16,369 bases of DNA from Natronohydrobacter sp. (GCA_007118445.1 SKRP01000248.1:1-16369), one strand, 5' to 3'; positions 6,632 to 14,375 are shown, counted from the first letter of the stretch. Program-made: numbers and translations. Notes: generated by a model from the letters alone, not told the origin.

Positions 6632-7963
6632 TCAGACGTAATCGCCGCGCACCAGCCCGTATTTTGCCATCTTCTCGTTCAATGTCCGGCGCGGCAGGCG
6701 CAGCTCTTCCATGACCGCCGTGATCGAGCCCCGATGCCGCTTCATCGTATTGTCGATCAGCATCCGCTCGAACGCCTCGACATGTTCTTTCAACGGCTTG
6801 CCCTCAGTCGTCAGCGCTTCATTCGTGGCCTCGTTATCGGCCATGATCAGCGACATCAGCGCGCCTTCTTCGCGGCGGCTCTGCAGCACCGCGCGTTCGG
6901 CGATATTGACCAGTTGGCGCACATTGCCCGGCCAGGGGGCCTGCAGCAGTTGCGCGGCTTCCGGCATCGACACTTCAGGCACCGCGCAGCCATATTCCTC
7001 GGCGAATCGTTCCAGACAGGAATTGAACAACGCCAGAATATCCTCGCCGCGCATCCGCAGCGGCGGCAGGGTGATCTTGTGCGCGCTCAGCCGGAAATAG
7101 AGATCAGGGCGCAGCGCATCCTCGATCGTCTGATCGGCGCGATGGGTGTTGCACACAGCGATGATCCGCGTCTCGGGCGGCGTGCCCAGATCGTTGATCA
7201 GCCCCAGAATCCGCCCCTGCATCGCCTCTGACAGGCTTTCGATATCTTCCAGCACCAGCGTGCCGCCGCGCCCTTCCTCGACCAGCGGCTTGCCGGGAAT
7301 ATCCTCTGACGGGCCGAACAGCCGGGCGGCCAGCACCTCATCGGACAGCCCCGCACAGCTGATCGTCACCAGCTTGCGCCCGGCATGCGACCCCACCGCA
7401 TGCAGCGCATGGGCCACCAGCGTCTTGCCAGTGCCGGTTTCGCCATCGATCAGCACATGCCCGTCGGCCTGTCCGATATCGAGAATATCCTCGCGCAGCC
7501 GCTGCATCACATCCGACGCGCCGACCAGCCGTTTCATGATCGTGCTGCCATCGGCCAGTTCGCTGCGCAAGGCGCGCGCTTCCAGCGCAAGCGAGCGCTT
7601 CTTCACCGCTTTTTCGGCCAGCGCCATCATCTTTTCGGGGTTGAACGGCTTTTCGAGGAAATCAAACGCCCCGAGCCGCATCGCCTCGACCGCGATGGGC
7701 ACATCGCCATGGCCGGTGATCATGATCACCGGGATGGTGCTGTCAAGCGCCACCAGCTTTTTCAGCAGCGTCATCCCGTCGACATTGGGCATGCGGATAT
7801 CGGTGATCACCACACCGGGAAAATCCGCACCGATGCCTGCCAGCGCTTCCTGCCCGTCGGCATAGGTCTCGGTGGCAAAGCCCGACAGCGCCAGCCACTG
7901 GCTGATCGACTGGCGCATATCCTGTTCATCATCGACAATCGCAACGCGCATCTGATGGCTCAT
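6632..7963 (-). CDS. dctD: NtrC-type response regulator DctD, lacking the GAFTGA motif
   Basis: A 443-residue response regulator, the probable partner of the DctB kinase just upstream. The receiver domain (1-125) has DD at 11-12, phospho-acceptor Asp55 (TDIRMP), Thr83 and Lys105. The AAA+ domain (about 145-365) has Walker A GETGTGKT (174-181), the arginine-finger region RPDLYFRLSAHKITLPPLR and sensor 2 WPGNVRQL. The Fis-type helix-turn-helix is at 411-437. Two odd points: between LFG (215-217) and GGTL (233-236) there are 15 residues instead of about 21, so the sigma-54-contacting GAFTGA loop is missing; and Walker B reads LVLEDI, with Glu-Asp where Asp-Glu is usual. The start is the ATG at 7963 with AGAGGAAG before it; upstream in-frame ATGs lack this. 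Control of C4-dicarboxylate transport is inferred from the family; no dct transporter gene is present here. Confidence 0.88.
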   Translation of the reverse strand: MSHQMRVAIVDDEQDMRQSISQWLALSGFATETYADGQEALAGIGADFPGVVITDIRMPNVDGMTLLKKLVALDSTIPVIMITGHGDVPIAVEAMRLGAFDFLEKPFNPEKMMALAEKAVKKRSLALEARALRSELADGSTIMKRLVGASDVMQRLREDILDIGQADGHVLIDGETGTGKTLVAHALHAVGSHAGRKLVTISCAGLSDEVLAARLFGPSEDIPGKPLVEEGRGGTLVLEDIESLSEAMQGRILGLINDLGTPPETRIIAVCNTHRADQTIEDALRPDLYFRLSAHKITLPPLRMRGEDILALFNSCLERFAEEYGCAVPEVSMPEAAQLLQAPWPGNVRQLVNIAERAVLQSRREEGALMSLIMADNEATNEALTTEGKPLKEHVEAFERMLIDNTMKRHRGSITAVMEELRLPRRTLNEKMAKYGLVRGDYV

Positions 7964-8044
7964 GACGGCACTTCCTCTGACTTTCACAACGGCCATTGGC
8001 CCGGAAACCGGCACGCATACAACCGCGATATGCGCAAAACCACG

Positions 8045-9808
8045 TTACTCGGCCGCATCAAGCTGCATCCCGTAGCGCGGGAACGCAGCTTCGAACAACG
8101 CGCCCCCCTCGGGCACATTCACCGCTGTCAGCCGCCCGCCATGATCCTTGACGATACCCGAGGAAATCGCAAGCCCCAGCCCCACGCCCTTGCCCGCAGG
8201 CTTGGTGGTATAGAACGGCTCGAACATGCTGCCGATATCGCGGATCCCCTCGCCATTGTCGCGCACGCTCAGCTTGGCGGTTTCGCCCTGGCTGATGATC
8301 ACATCGATCTGCGGGCTGTTCGACCCGCGCGTTGCATCCACCGCATTACGCACCAGATTGAGGATCACCTGTTCGACCCGGACCGAATCGCCCATGATCA
8401 TCACTGGCTCGGGCGGGACCGTGCGCACCACCAGAACCCGGCTGTCGCGCAGCATCGGCTCCATCATGGTCAGCGCATCGGCCAGACAGGTGCGCAGATC
8501 GATGGGCGCGAAGGCCTCGCCGCCCTTGCGGGCAAAGGATTTCAGCGTGCGCGCGATCGTGCCCATGCGGTCGATCAGATCATCAATGCGCTGGAACGAG
8601 GCCAGCGCCTCATCGCTGCGTTTGGCGCGCAGGAGCAGACGCGCCCCGGCCAGATAGGTCTTCATCGCGGCAAGCGGCTGGTTCAGCTCATGGCTGACCG
8701 AGGCCGACATCTCGCCCAGGGACGCCAGTTTCGAGCTTTGCGCGAGCGTCTGCTCGGCCACCGCCAGATCCTTCTGCATCCGCACCCGCGCCGCAATCTC
8801 GCGCTGCAATCGCGCATTGAGCGCGCGCAGGTCGTCCGATTCCTGCTGAAACGCGGCTGATTGCAACCAGGCGCGGCGGCTCAGGATGTAGAAGACCAGC
8901 GCGAGCAACAGCGCAAATCCGGTCAGAAGCAGCGCCAGCGCCCCGTTCACACTCTCGCGCACCGAATCGTAGCGCGTGAAACTGACCAGCCGCCAGCCCC
9001 GGAACGGCACCCGCACTTCGGATTGCAGCACCGCCTCGCCGCGCACGAAAGCATCGGGCGGGGTCTGCGCCCAGTCCGCTGTCGCCCGCAGCGCGCGCGC
9101 AATCGCCGAGGGCGCATCGCGCAGCGCCAGCGCTTCATCCAGCGTGCGCCCCCGCCAGCGCGGTTCGGTGGCCAGGATGATCCGCCCGCCTGCATCCATC
9201 AGCGCCACCGCATCGGCAAATCCCGCCCAGCTGCGCTCGAATTTCGACAGATCGGCCGCGACCGTCACCACCCCCAGCACTTCATTGCCCTGCCGCAACG
9301 AGCGCGAGAAGGAAAAGCCGAACCCCCCGCTCTCCAGTTCCTGCACCAGAAAGGCCGTATCCGCAGCGCGGCGCGCTTCAACAAAAATCGCCTCGCTGCT
9401 GCGATTCTTGCCCAGCTGGTGGCGATCCGTCGCGCCCACCACGCGCCCGCCACTGTCCAGCAGCTCGATCGAGGCCGCGCCGATTTCGGTCTGCAGATCG
9501 ATCAGGCGCTGCGATGTGGTGGCAAAGGAATTGTCCCGCAAGGCAGTGATCAGTTCCGGATCGCGCGCCAGCAAGAGCGGCACCACGGAATTGCGCTGCA
9601 ATTCCGACTGGATATTCCCCGAATAGAGCACCAGCCGCAATTCCGCGCGGTTGCGGGTCTGCTCGACCAGCCGGTCGGACAGGAACGCATTGAGAAACCA
9701 GGCACTGACCAGCGCCAGCAACACCAATGCGGCCACCACCATCCGCCCCCAGTGCGGTACGCCCAGAATGCTGGCGCGGTGATTGTCAAGATCGGGTGGT
9801 CTGACCAT
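8045..9808 (-). CDS. dctB: C4-dicarboxylate-type sensor histidine kinase DctB
   Basis: A 587-residue membrane kinase that phosphorylates DctD. Transmembrane helix 1 (about 23-43) and helix 2 (about 289-309) flank a periplasmic sensor region of about 245 residues, consistent with the double Cache fold of DctB. A coiled-coil stretch (315-360) leads to HisKA with phospho-acceptor His373 (SHELNQPLAAMKTYL). HATPase_c follows with the N box (NLVRNAVDAT, 484-493), DNGEG (517-521) and GKGVGLGLAI (539-548). The ATG at 9808 has no ribosome binding site but sits 7 nt after a good -10 box, which suggests a leaderless mRNA. A longer TTG-started version (9880) would overlap the end of purQ and is less likely. 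dctD follows after 81 bp on the same strand. The C4-dicarboxylate ligand is inferred from the family. Confidence 0.87.
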   Translation of the reverse strand: MVRPPDLDNHRASILGVPHWGRMVVAALVLLALVSAWFLNAFLSDRLVEQTRNRAELRLVLYSGNIQSELQRNSVVPLLLARDPELITALRDNSFATTSQRLIDLQTEIGAASIELLDSGGRVVGATDRHQLGKNRSSEAIFVEARRAADTAFLVQELESGGFGFSFSRSLRQGNEVLGVVTVAADLSKFERSWAGFADAVALMDAGGRIILATEPRWRGRTLDEALALRDAPSAIARALRATADWAQTPPDAFVRGEAVLQSEVRVPFRGWRLVSFTRYDSVRESVNGALALLLTGFALLLALVFYILSRRAWLQSAAFQQESDDLRALNARLQREIAARVRMQKDLAVAEQTLAQSSKLASLGEMSASVSHELNQPLAAMKTYLAGARLLLRAKRSDEALASFQRIDDLIDRMGTIARTLKSFARKGGEAFAPIDLRTCLADALTMMEPMLRDSRVLVVRTVPPEPVMIMGDSVRVEQVILNLVRNAVDATRGSNSPQIDVIISQGETAKLSVRDNGEGIRDIGSMFEPFYTTKPAGKGVGLGLAISSGIVKDHGGRLTAVNVPEGGALFEAAFPRYGMQLDAAE

Positions 9809-9815
9809 GGGGCGC

Positions 9816-9844
9816 AGGATAGGCGCATTGCCCGACCCGCTCAA
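9816..9844 (-). promoter_or_regulatory. Candidate dctB promoter (leaderless start)
   Basis: On the minus strand TTGAGC (9839-9844) and TATCCT (9816-9821) are separated by exactly 17 bp. The ATG of dctB begins 7 nt after the -10 box. The whole promoter fits in the 58-bp gap between the purQ stop and dctB. The seven bases before the ATG (GCGCCCC) contain no ribosome binding site. Confidence 0.5.
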
Positions 9845-9866
9845 GCCTGCTGCCCGGTCGCGCAGC

Positions 9867-10538
9867 TTACGCGGGCGCAAAGGCGCTCATCAGCCCGTCA
9901 AACATCGCGCGCCCGTCCGCACTGCCCTGCAAGGGGGATATCGCGCGCTCGGGATGCGGCATCATGCCCAGCACGCGGCGGTTTTCCGACAGGATCCCTG
10001 CAATATCCTTCATGGATCCATTGGGGTTGTCCAGATAGCGAAACGCCACCCGCCCCTCGCCTTCCAGCCGCGAAAGCGTCTCGGGATCGGCCATGTAATT
10101 GCCATCATGATGCGCAATCGGCACCTGCAACTTGGCCCCGACCGCATAGCCCGCCGTAAAGGCGCTGGCGCTGGTCTCGACCTTTAGCCCGACCGTGCGG
10201 CAGATATATTTCAGCCGGGCATTGCGCAGCAGCGCGCCGGGCAGAATCCCCATCTCCACCAGTACCTGAAACCCGTTGCAGATGCCCAGGACATGCCCGC
10301 CGCGCCCGGCATGTGCCACCACCGCCTTGCCGATGGGCGCGCGCGCCGCAATTGCACCACAACGCAGATAATCACCATAGCTGAACCCGCCGGGAATGCC
10401 CACGATATCCGTGCCTTCAGGCAGGCTCGTGTCCTTGTGCCAGACCCGCGCGACCTCAGCCCCGGCCTGCTCGAAAGCCGTGGCCAGATCACGGTCGCAA
10501 TTCGATCCGGGAAAGGTGATGACAGCCGCTTTCATCAT
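9867..10538 (-). CDS. purQ: Phosphoribosylformylglycinamidine synthase subunit PurQ (glutaminase)
   Basis: Glutamine amidotransferase subunit of the three-part FGAM synthase (PurL-PurQ-PurS). It releases ammonia from glutamine for the fourth step of de novo purine synthesis in the cytoplasm. The protein has 223 residues, normal for the family. The catalytic triad is visible: Cys87 in GICNGFQVL, and His195 and Glu197 in MMPHPERA. The start motif AVITFPGSNCDRD and GGFSYGDYLRCGA are typical. Two adjacent ATGs (10538 and 10535) are possible starts, and GGGAG lies before both. It is separated from purS by a dehydrogenase gene. A fair promoter at 10570-10598 would allow its own transcription. PurL is not in the window. 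Confidence 0.96.
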   Translation of the reverse strand: MMKAAVITFPGSNCDRDLATAFEQAGAEVARVWHKDTSLPEGTDIVGIPGGFSYGDYLRCGAIAARAPIGKAVVAHAGRGGHVLGICNGFQVLVEMGILPGALLRNARLKYICRTVGLKVETSASAFTAGYAVGAKLQVPIAHHDGNYMADPETLSRLEGEGRVAFRYLDNPNGSMKDIAGILSENRRVLGMMPHPERAISPLQGSADGRAMFDGLMSAFAPA

Positions 10539-10569
10539 GCAGCACTCCCACTAGAGATCCTTCGCGCTG

Positions 10570-10598
10570 GCCATACCGCGAAAGCACAGGCGGCGCAA
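10570..10598 (-). promoter_or_regulatory. Candidate purQ promoter
   Basis: On the minus strand TTGCGC (10593-10598) and TATGGC (10570-10575) have a 17-bp spacer, between the end of the dehydrogenase gene and purQ. Box matches are moderate. Its presence would explain how purQ is expressed despite the gene inserted upstream. Confidence 0.4.
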
Positions 10599-10618
10599 AG
10601 GGAAAACCCGCCCCCCTG

Positions 10619-10680
10619 TTTCATCTTGCCTCAAATACTCCGGGGGGCGGCGCCGCAGGCGACGGGGGGCAGCGCCCCCC
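10619..10680 (-). repeat. 3'-end repeat with G-run hairpin, after the dehydrogenase gene
   Basis: It begins 2 nt after the dehydrogenase stop on the minus strand: the hairpin GGGGGGC-GCT-GCCCCCC, a GC-rich middle with a GGCGCC core, then GGAGTATTTGAGGCAAGATG and AAA. The hairpin and tail match the copy after dctD (6514-6562), but the middle differs. Likely a terminator or 3'-end element. Confidence 0.65.
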
Positions 10681-10682
10681 TC

Positions 10683-11720
10683 TTATGCGGCAAAATCCGA
10701 AATCACCGCCACACCGGGCGCCATCGGCCCGTCAAACAGCGCCAGTTCCGCCCCGGCCTGCGACAACGCCACTTCGCGCGCGATCATCGGCATGAAATCC
10801 ACCAGCCCCGCCTCGATCATCGCCAGCAGCGAGGGGTATTTATGCGCAGGCATGCCCCGCGTGCCGAACATGGCGAGGTTCTTCTGATAGATCACACTCA
10901 TGTCGATCTGCATCTGCGCATGCGGCCCCGAAGGCAGCCCGATCTGCACATGCCGCCCCAAAGCGCGCAGGCAGCGCAGCGAGGCATTGGCCGTCTGCGC
11001 AATCCCAAGTGCTTCGACCGAGACATGCGCGCCGCCCCCGGTCAGATCGCGGATCGCCTCCGACACATCGCCGTCGCGTGCATCCAGAGCGATATCCGCC
11101 CCCAGCGACAGCGCATGCGCCAGCTTCTCGGGCACGACATCGACCGCGATCACCCGCGCGCCGAGCGCACGGCCCAGAATAAGCGTCGCCAGCCCGATCC
11201 CGCCAGTGCCATGCACGGCCAGCCACTCGCCGGGGCGCAGCGCCGCGCGGTCGGTGAGCGCATGAAACGCCGTTGTCACCCGACAGCCCAAGCCTGCGGC
11301 CAGCACTGGCGACATGCCCGCAGGCAGCCGCGCAAGGTTATGGGCATGCGGCACGCTGATATATTCGGCGAAAGCGCCGGGTTCGACAAATCCCGGCAGG
11401 CGCTGATCGGGGCAGGTATTCGATGCCCCCGAGCGACAGGACGGGCAGGACCCACAGGCCAGAATGAACGGTGCGATCACCAGATCGCCCACCGCCCAGC
11501 CCGAGCGCGGCCCGGCCTCGATCACTTCGCCGCAATATTCATGCCCCGGGATCTGCCCCGGCTTCACGCGCGGGTGATGGCCGATCCAGCCATGCCAGTC
11601 CGACCGGCAAATCCCGCAAGCCATGGTGCGCAGCACCACGCCATCTTCCTCGCAAGCCGGATCCGCCACCTGCTCGATGTGAAGATCCTTGCGGAATTCT
11701 CTCAGAACTGCTGCGCGCAT
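10683..11720 (-). CDS. Zinc-dependent alcohol dehydrogenase family protein (MDR superfamily)
   Basis: A 345-residue medium-chain dehydrogenase/reductase, cytoplasmic, probably oxidising an alcohol or reducing an aldehyde. Catalytic zinc ligands are likely Cys38 (GICRSDWH), His60 and Glu61 (GHEYCGEV) and Cys146 (LGCRVTTAFHAL). The structural zinc site is intact (Cys89, Cys92, Cys95, Cys103). The cofactor fold has GTGGIGL (171-177), with Asp194 at the end of the second strand (VIAVDVV) favouring NAD(H) over NADP(H). The start is the ATG at 11720, preceded by GGAGGGA. The gene sits between purS and purQ, 89 bp after purS, and ends in a 3'-end repeat. Nothing links it to purine synthesis, so it looks like an insertion into the pur block. 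The substrate cannot be told from the sequence. Confidence 0.9.
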   Translation of the reverse strand: MRAAVLREFRKDLHIEQVADPACEEDGVVLRTMACGICRSDWHGWIGHHPRVKPGQIPGHEYCGEVIEAGPRSGWAVGDLVIAPFILACGSCPSCRSGASNTCPDQRLPGFVEPGAFAEYISVPHAHNLARLPAGMSPVLAAGLGCRVTTAFHALTDRAALRPGEWLAVHGTGGIGLATLILGRALGARVIAVDVVPEKLAHALSLGADIALDARDGDVSEAIRDLTGGGAHVSVEALGIAQTANASLRCLRALGRHVQIGLPSGPHAQMQIDMSVIYQKNLAMFGTRGMPAHKYPSLLAMIEAGLVDFMPMIAREVALSQAGAELALFDGPMAPGVAVISDFAA

Positions 11721-11809
11721 GCCATCCCTCCCTGCACATGTTCAAGGAAAGATGCTGCCCCGCCGCGTGCCCCGCGTCAATCGGCCTGATGCGGCATCAC
11801 GAAGCGTTT

Positions 11810-12049
11810 TCAGGCAGGCTCGACCCGGTAGCTTTCGATCACTGTATTGGCCAGAAGCTGCTCGCACATCCGGCGTGCGGCCTCTTCGGCCTTGGCAGCA
11901 TCGGTTTCGGCCAGATCCAGCTCGATCATCTTGCCTTGCCGGACCGCATTGACCCCCTCAAATCCCAGCGATCCCAGCGCATGCCGGATCGCTTCGCCCT
12001 GCGGGTCAAGGACTCCTGATTTCAGCATCACAAATACACGATACTTCAT
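11810..12049 (-). CDS. purS: Phosphoribosylformylglycinamidine synthase subunit PurS
   Basis: A small subunit of about 79 residues that bridges PurL and PurQ in FGAM synthase. It begins MKYRVFVMLKSGVLDPQGEA, the standard PurS opening, and contains GFEGVNAVRQGKMIELDL and a C-terminal MCEQLLANTVIESYRVE. The length is normal. The ATG at 12049 gives the usual family N-terminus. An in-frame TTG two codons upstream (12055) is better spaced from the AAAGG ribosome binding site, so a start adding two residues is possible. It follows purC by 17 bp on the same strand, so the two are almost certainly cotranscribed. Downstream comes a dehydrogenase gene rather than purQ. Confidence 0.95.
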   Translation of the reverse strand: MKYRVFVMLKSGVLDPQGEAIRHALGSLGFEGVNAVRQGKMIELDLAETDAAKAEEAARRMCEQLLANTVIESYRVEPA

Positions 12050-12066
12050 GGTCAAACGCGCCTTTC

Positions 12067-12828
12067 TCAGTTCATCAATTTGGGTCGGGTGATCGGGGTC
12101 GGTGATTTCGGCATCACCCCCAGCCGCCGCGCGACTTCCGAATAGGCATCGGCCAGATCGCCCAGATCGCGGCGGAACACATCCTTGTCAAGTTTCTGGC
12201 CGGTCTTGACATCCCATAACCGGCAACTGTCCGGGCTGATCTCATCGGCCACGACCAGCCGCTGCATGTCGCCGTCAAATTGCCGCCCGATCTCGATCTT
12301 GAAATCGATCAACCTGATGCCCACGGCCAGCATCACACCCGACAGGAAATCATTCACCCGCACGGCGAGGGCCACCATGTCATCGAGATCCTGATGGCTG
12401 GCCCAGTTGAAGGCGAGGATCTGGTCCTCGGTCACCAGCGGATCACCCAGTGCGTCATCCTTGTAGTAGAATTCGATGATCGGGCGCGGCAGCGCGGTGC
12501 CTTCTTCAATCCCCAGCCGTTTGGACATGGACCCGGCCGCGATATTGCGCACCACCACTTCCAGCGGAATGATCTCGACCGACCGGATCAGTTGCTCGCG
12601 CATATTCAGACGGCGGATGAAATGCGTCGGAACCCCCATCTGATTGAGCCCGTTCATCACGAATTCCGACAGGAAATTGTTGAGCACCCCCTTGCCGTCG
12701 ATCACATCGCGCTTCTCGGCATTGAATGCGGTCGCATCATCCTTGAAATACTGCACCAGCGTGCCGGGCTCGGGGCCTTCATAGAGAATCTTGGCCTTGC
12801 CTTCATAGACCTTGGTGCGGCGTGCCAT
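12067..12828 (-). CDS. purC: Phosphoribosylaminoimidazole-succinocarboxamide synthase (SAICAR synthetase)
   Basis: Joins CAIR and aspartate with ATP to form SAICAR in de novo purine synthesis. The protein has 253 residues, normal for bacterial PurC. The N-terminal KVYEGKAKILYEG is the ATP-binding glycine-containing loop. EVVVRNIAAGSMSKRLGIEEG (88-108), PIIEFYYKDD and LIDFKIEIG are conserved, and DEISPDSCRLWD carries the acidic residues near the active site. The start is the ATG at 12828 with GGAGAAGATGA just before it. It is the first gene of the minus-strand purC-purS block and diverges from the zeta/DUF1476 gene. A good promoter lies at 12862-12890. Confidence 0.97.
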   Translation of the reverse strand: MARRTKVYEGKAKILYEGPEPGTLVQYFKDDATAFNAEKRDVIDGKGVLNNFLSEFVMNGLNQMGVPTHFIRRLNMREQLIRSVEIIPLEVVVRNIAAGSMSKRLGIEEGTALPRPIIEFYYKDDALGDPLVTEDQILAFNWASHQDLDDMVALAVRVNDFLSGVMLAVGIRLIDFKIEIGRQFDGDMQRLVVADEISPDSCRLWDVKTGQKLDKDVFRRDLGDLADAYSEVARRLGVMPKSPTPITRPKLMN

Positions 12829-12861
12829 TCATCTTCTCCGATGCTGATCCTGTGTCGCTGC

Positions 12862-12890
12862 CCTATAGCCCCTCTCCGCCTGCAGAGCAA
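12862..12890 (-). promoter_or_regulatory. Candidate purC promoter
   Basis: On the minus strand TTGCTC (12885-12890) and TATAGG (12862-12867) have a 17-bp spacer, predicting a start near 12855 and a leader of about 27 nt with a clear ribosome binding site. I saw no purine-responsive riboswitch, and the leader is too short for one. Confidence 0.5.
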
Positions 12891-12994
12891 GGCAGGCTGT
12901 TTGCGCGGCCATGAGCCGGATTTGACCTTGCAGCCCGGGGCCACAGAGGTCATATCTTCTGCAGCTTTTCCGCCCGAGACAAAAGAGGCCAGAC

Positions 12995-13306
12995 ATGACC
13001 ACATTCCAGGACCGCGAACGCGCTTTCGAGAACAAATTTGCGCATGATCAGGAAATGGTGTTCAAGGCCGTCGCACGGCGCAACAAGAAGCTGGGGATCT
13101 GGGCAGCGGGACTTCTGGGCAAGACCGGGGCCGAGGCCGAAGCCTATGCGATGGAGGTGATCCGCGCCGATTTCGAGGAAGCCGGCCATGAGGATGTCGT
13201 GCGCAAGGTCATGGCCGATCTGTCCGGTCTGGCCGATGAAGCCACGATCCGCACCAGAATGGCCGAATTGCTGTCCGAGGCCAAGGCGGAGCTCTCCGAG
13301 GGCTGA
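12995..13306 (+). CDS. DUF1476 protein, F1FO-ATPase inhibitor zeta-subunit family
   Basis: A 103-residue helical, charged protein of the DUF1476 family. In Paracoccus denitrificans the family member is the zeta subunit, which binds F1 and blocks ATP hydrolysis by ATP synthase. The whole expected layout is present: an N-terminal segment MTTFQDRERAFENKFAHDQE that in the relative acts as the inhibitory part, then a helical core (KLGIWAAGLLGK, EVIRADFEEAG) and an acidic C-terminal helix. The start is the ATG at 12995 with AAAAGAGG before it. It is divergent from purC, a common neighbour of this family in alphaproteobacteria. A weak promoter may lie at 12928-12958 (TTGCAG, 19 bp, TATCTT). The role as ATPase inhibitor is carried over from the family and is not shown here. 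Confidence 0.9.
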   Translation: MTTFQDRERAFENKFAHDQEMVFKAVARRNKKLGIWAAGLLGKTGAEAEAYAMEVIRADFEEAGHEDVVRKVMADLSGLADEATIRTRMAELLSEAKAELSEG

Positions 13307-13337
13307 GCCCCAGACGACCCACAGAGGGGGCGCGCCC

Positions 13338-14252
13338 GTGTCATCCGAATTACTTTACCGCGATCGACCCGACTGCCCGGTCTGTGGGGCAAGCGGCCCG
13401 CAGATTCTATGGTCAGGCAGGCTGGATGACCCCGGCACCCTCGCCTATCTGGACCAGTATCACTATTCCGGCAACTGGCGCGACCATATCGCCGGACAGC
13501 ATTTCACGCTGGCGCAATGCCGTGCCTGTGCGATGAAATGGCATCAGCGCGTGATCACTGGCGACAGTGTCAATCTGGTCTATGGTGCATGGGCCGATGC
13601 CGAACAGGCCCGCCGGTTCGAGGCCGCGCATGTCCCCGGCAAGCAGGATACCCAGGGGCTTGCCCGCCAGATGGCGAAACTCGCCCTGCGCCTGCAGCAT
13701 CTTGCGGCCCCGCCGGACGCGCCGCTGCGGCTGCTGGATTTCGGCTGCGGCGATGGCAAGTTCCTGCGCGTCGCGAAAGCGCTCGGGGCCGATGTGACCG
13801 GGGTTGATGTCTCGGCCTCGCGCACCGAGGATGTCCGCGCCGCCGGGCTGACCATCCTGCCCGATCTGGACGCGCTCGATCACGCGGGCAGCGCGCCATT
13901 CGACGCGGTGGTGCTGTCGCAGGTGCTCGAACATGTCGAGGAACCGCTCGCCCTGCTGCGCGCATTGCGAAAGCATCTGCGCCGGGGCGGAGTGCTTTTC
14001 GTCGCGGTGCCCAATGCTGGCCATGTCGCGACACCGGGTGATTTCGCGTCCTTCACCCTTGTGCAGCCGATCGAGCATATCAATGCCTTCTCGCCTGACA
14101 CGCTGCGCCGGATCGGCAAGGAAGCCGGCTTCACACCCCTGCGCCGCCCCTCGGCCTTTGTCACGACAACTCTCGGGGATGTGCTGCGCGCCAGCGTGAA
14201 CTGGGTCTGGCAGCCGCGCAACACCGATGTTTTCTTCCGCGCCACGGGCTGA
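13338..14252 (+). CDS. Class I SAM-dependent methyltransferase with N-terminal zinc ribbon
   Basis: A 304-residue protein. The N-terminal part has two CxxC pairs, Cys13/Cys16 (CPVCG) and Cys61/Cys64 (CRAC), which probably bind zinc. The methyltransferase domain (about 130-230) has motif I LLDFGCGDGKFL (132-143), the acidic end of strand 2 (GVDVS, Asp157) and the post-I motif FDAVVLSQVLEHVEEP, typical of Methyltransf_11/23 folds. The C-terminus is NTDVFFRATG. The layout resembles sugar C-methyltransferases, but the usual C-terminal Methyltransf_14 domain is absent. The start is the GTG at 13338, 7 nt after GAGGGGG; the frame stays open further upstream but overlaps the zeta gene. It lies 31 bp after the zeta/DUF1476 gene and is probably cotranscribed. 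The substrate is unknown. Confidence 0.85.
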   Translation: MSSELLYRDRPDCPVCGASGPQILWSGRLDDPGTLAYLDQYHYSGNWRDHIAGQHFTLAQCRACAMKWHQRVITGDSVNLVYGAWADAEQARRFEAAHVPGKQDTQGLARQMAKLALRLQHLAAPPDAPLRLLDFGCGDGKFLRVAKALGADVTGVDVSASRTEDVRAAGLTILPDLDALDHAGSAPFDAVVLSQVLEHVEEPLALLRALRKHLRRGGVLFVAVPNAGHVATPGDFASFTLVQPIEHINAFSPDTLRRIGKEAGFTPLRRPSAFVTTTLGDVLRASVNWVWQPRNTDVFFRATG

Positions 14253-14375
14253 GCCCCGACAGCACTGCGCCCGCCTGCATAATTTGTCTTTGCCTCGGCC
14301 CGCTGGCTGTGCAAATGGGGCGATATGCCCGCGGCATGTGACCCGCGTGCGCAGATACAGCGGAAAGGCGCAGGA

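Noticed and set aside
6159..6641. A 160-codon plus-strand frame in the noncoding region before dctD
   Set aside because: No family resemblance, no convincing ribosome binding site, and it runs through the 3'-end repeat of dctD.
7385..10159. Two large plus-strand open frames (491 and 432 codons) opposite dctD, dctB and purQ
   Set aside because: They are shadows of real genes in GC-rich DNA: His/Arg/Gln-rich translations, no motifs, no ribosome binding sites, and the opposite strand encodes clear families.
14253..14375. Possible SAM or cobalamin riboswitch before the homocysteine methyltransferase
   Set aside because: Only a short palindrome (ATGCC-CGC-GGCAT, 14325-14337) was found; no conserved riboswitch core was recognised and the gap is short.
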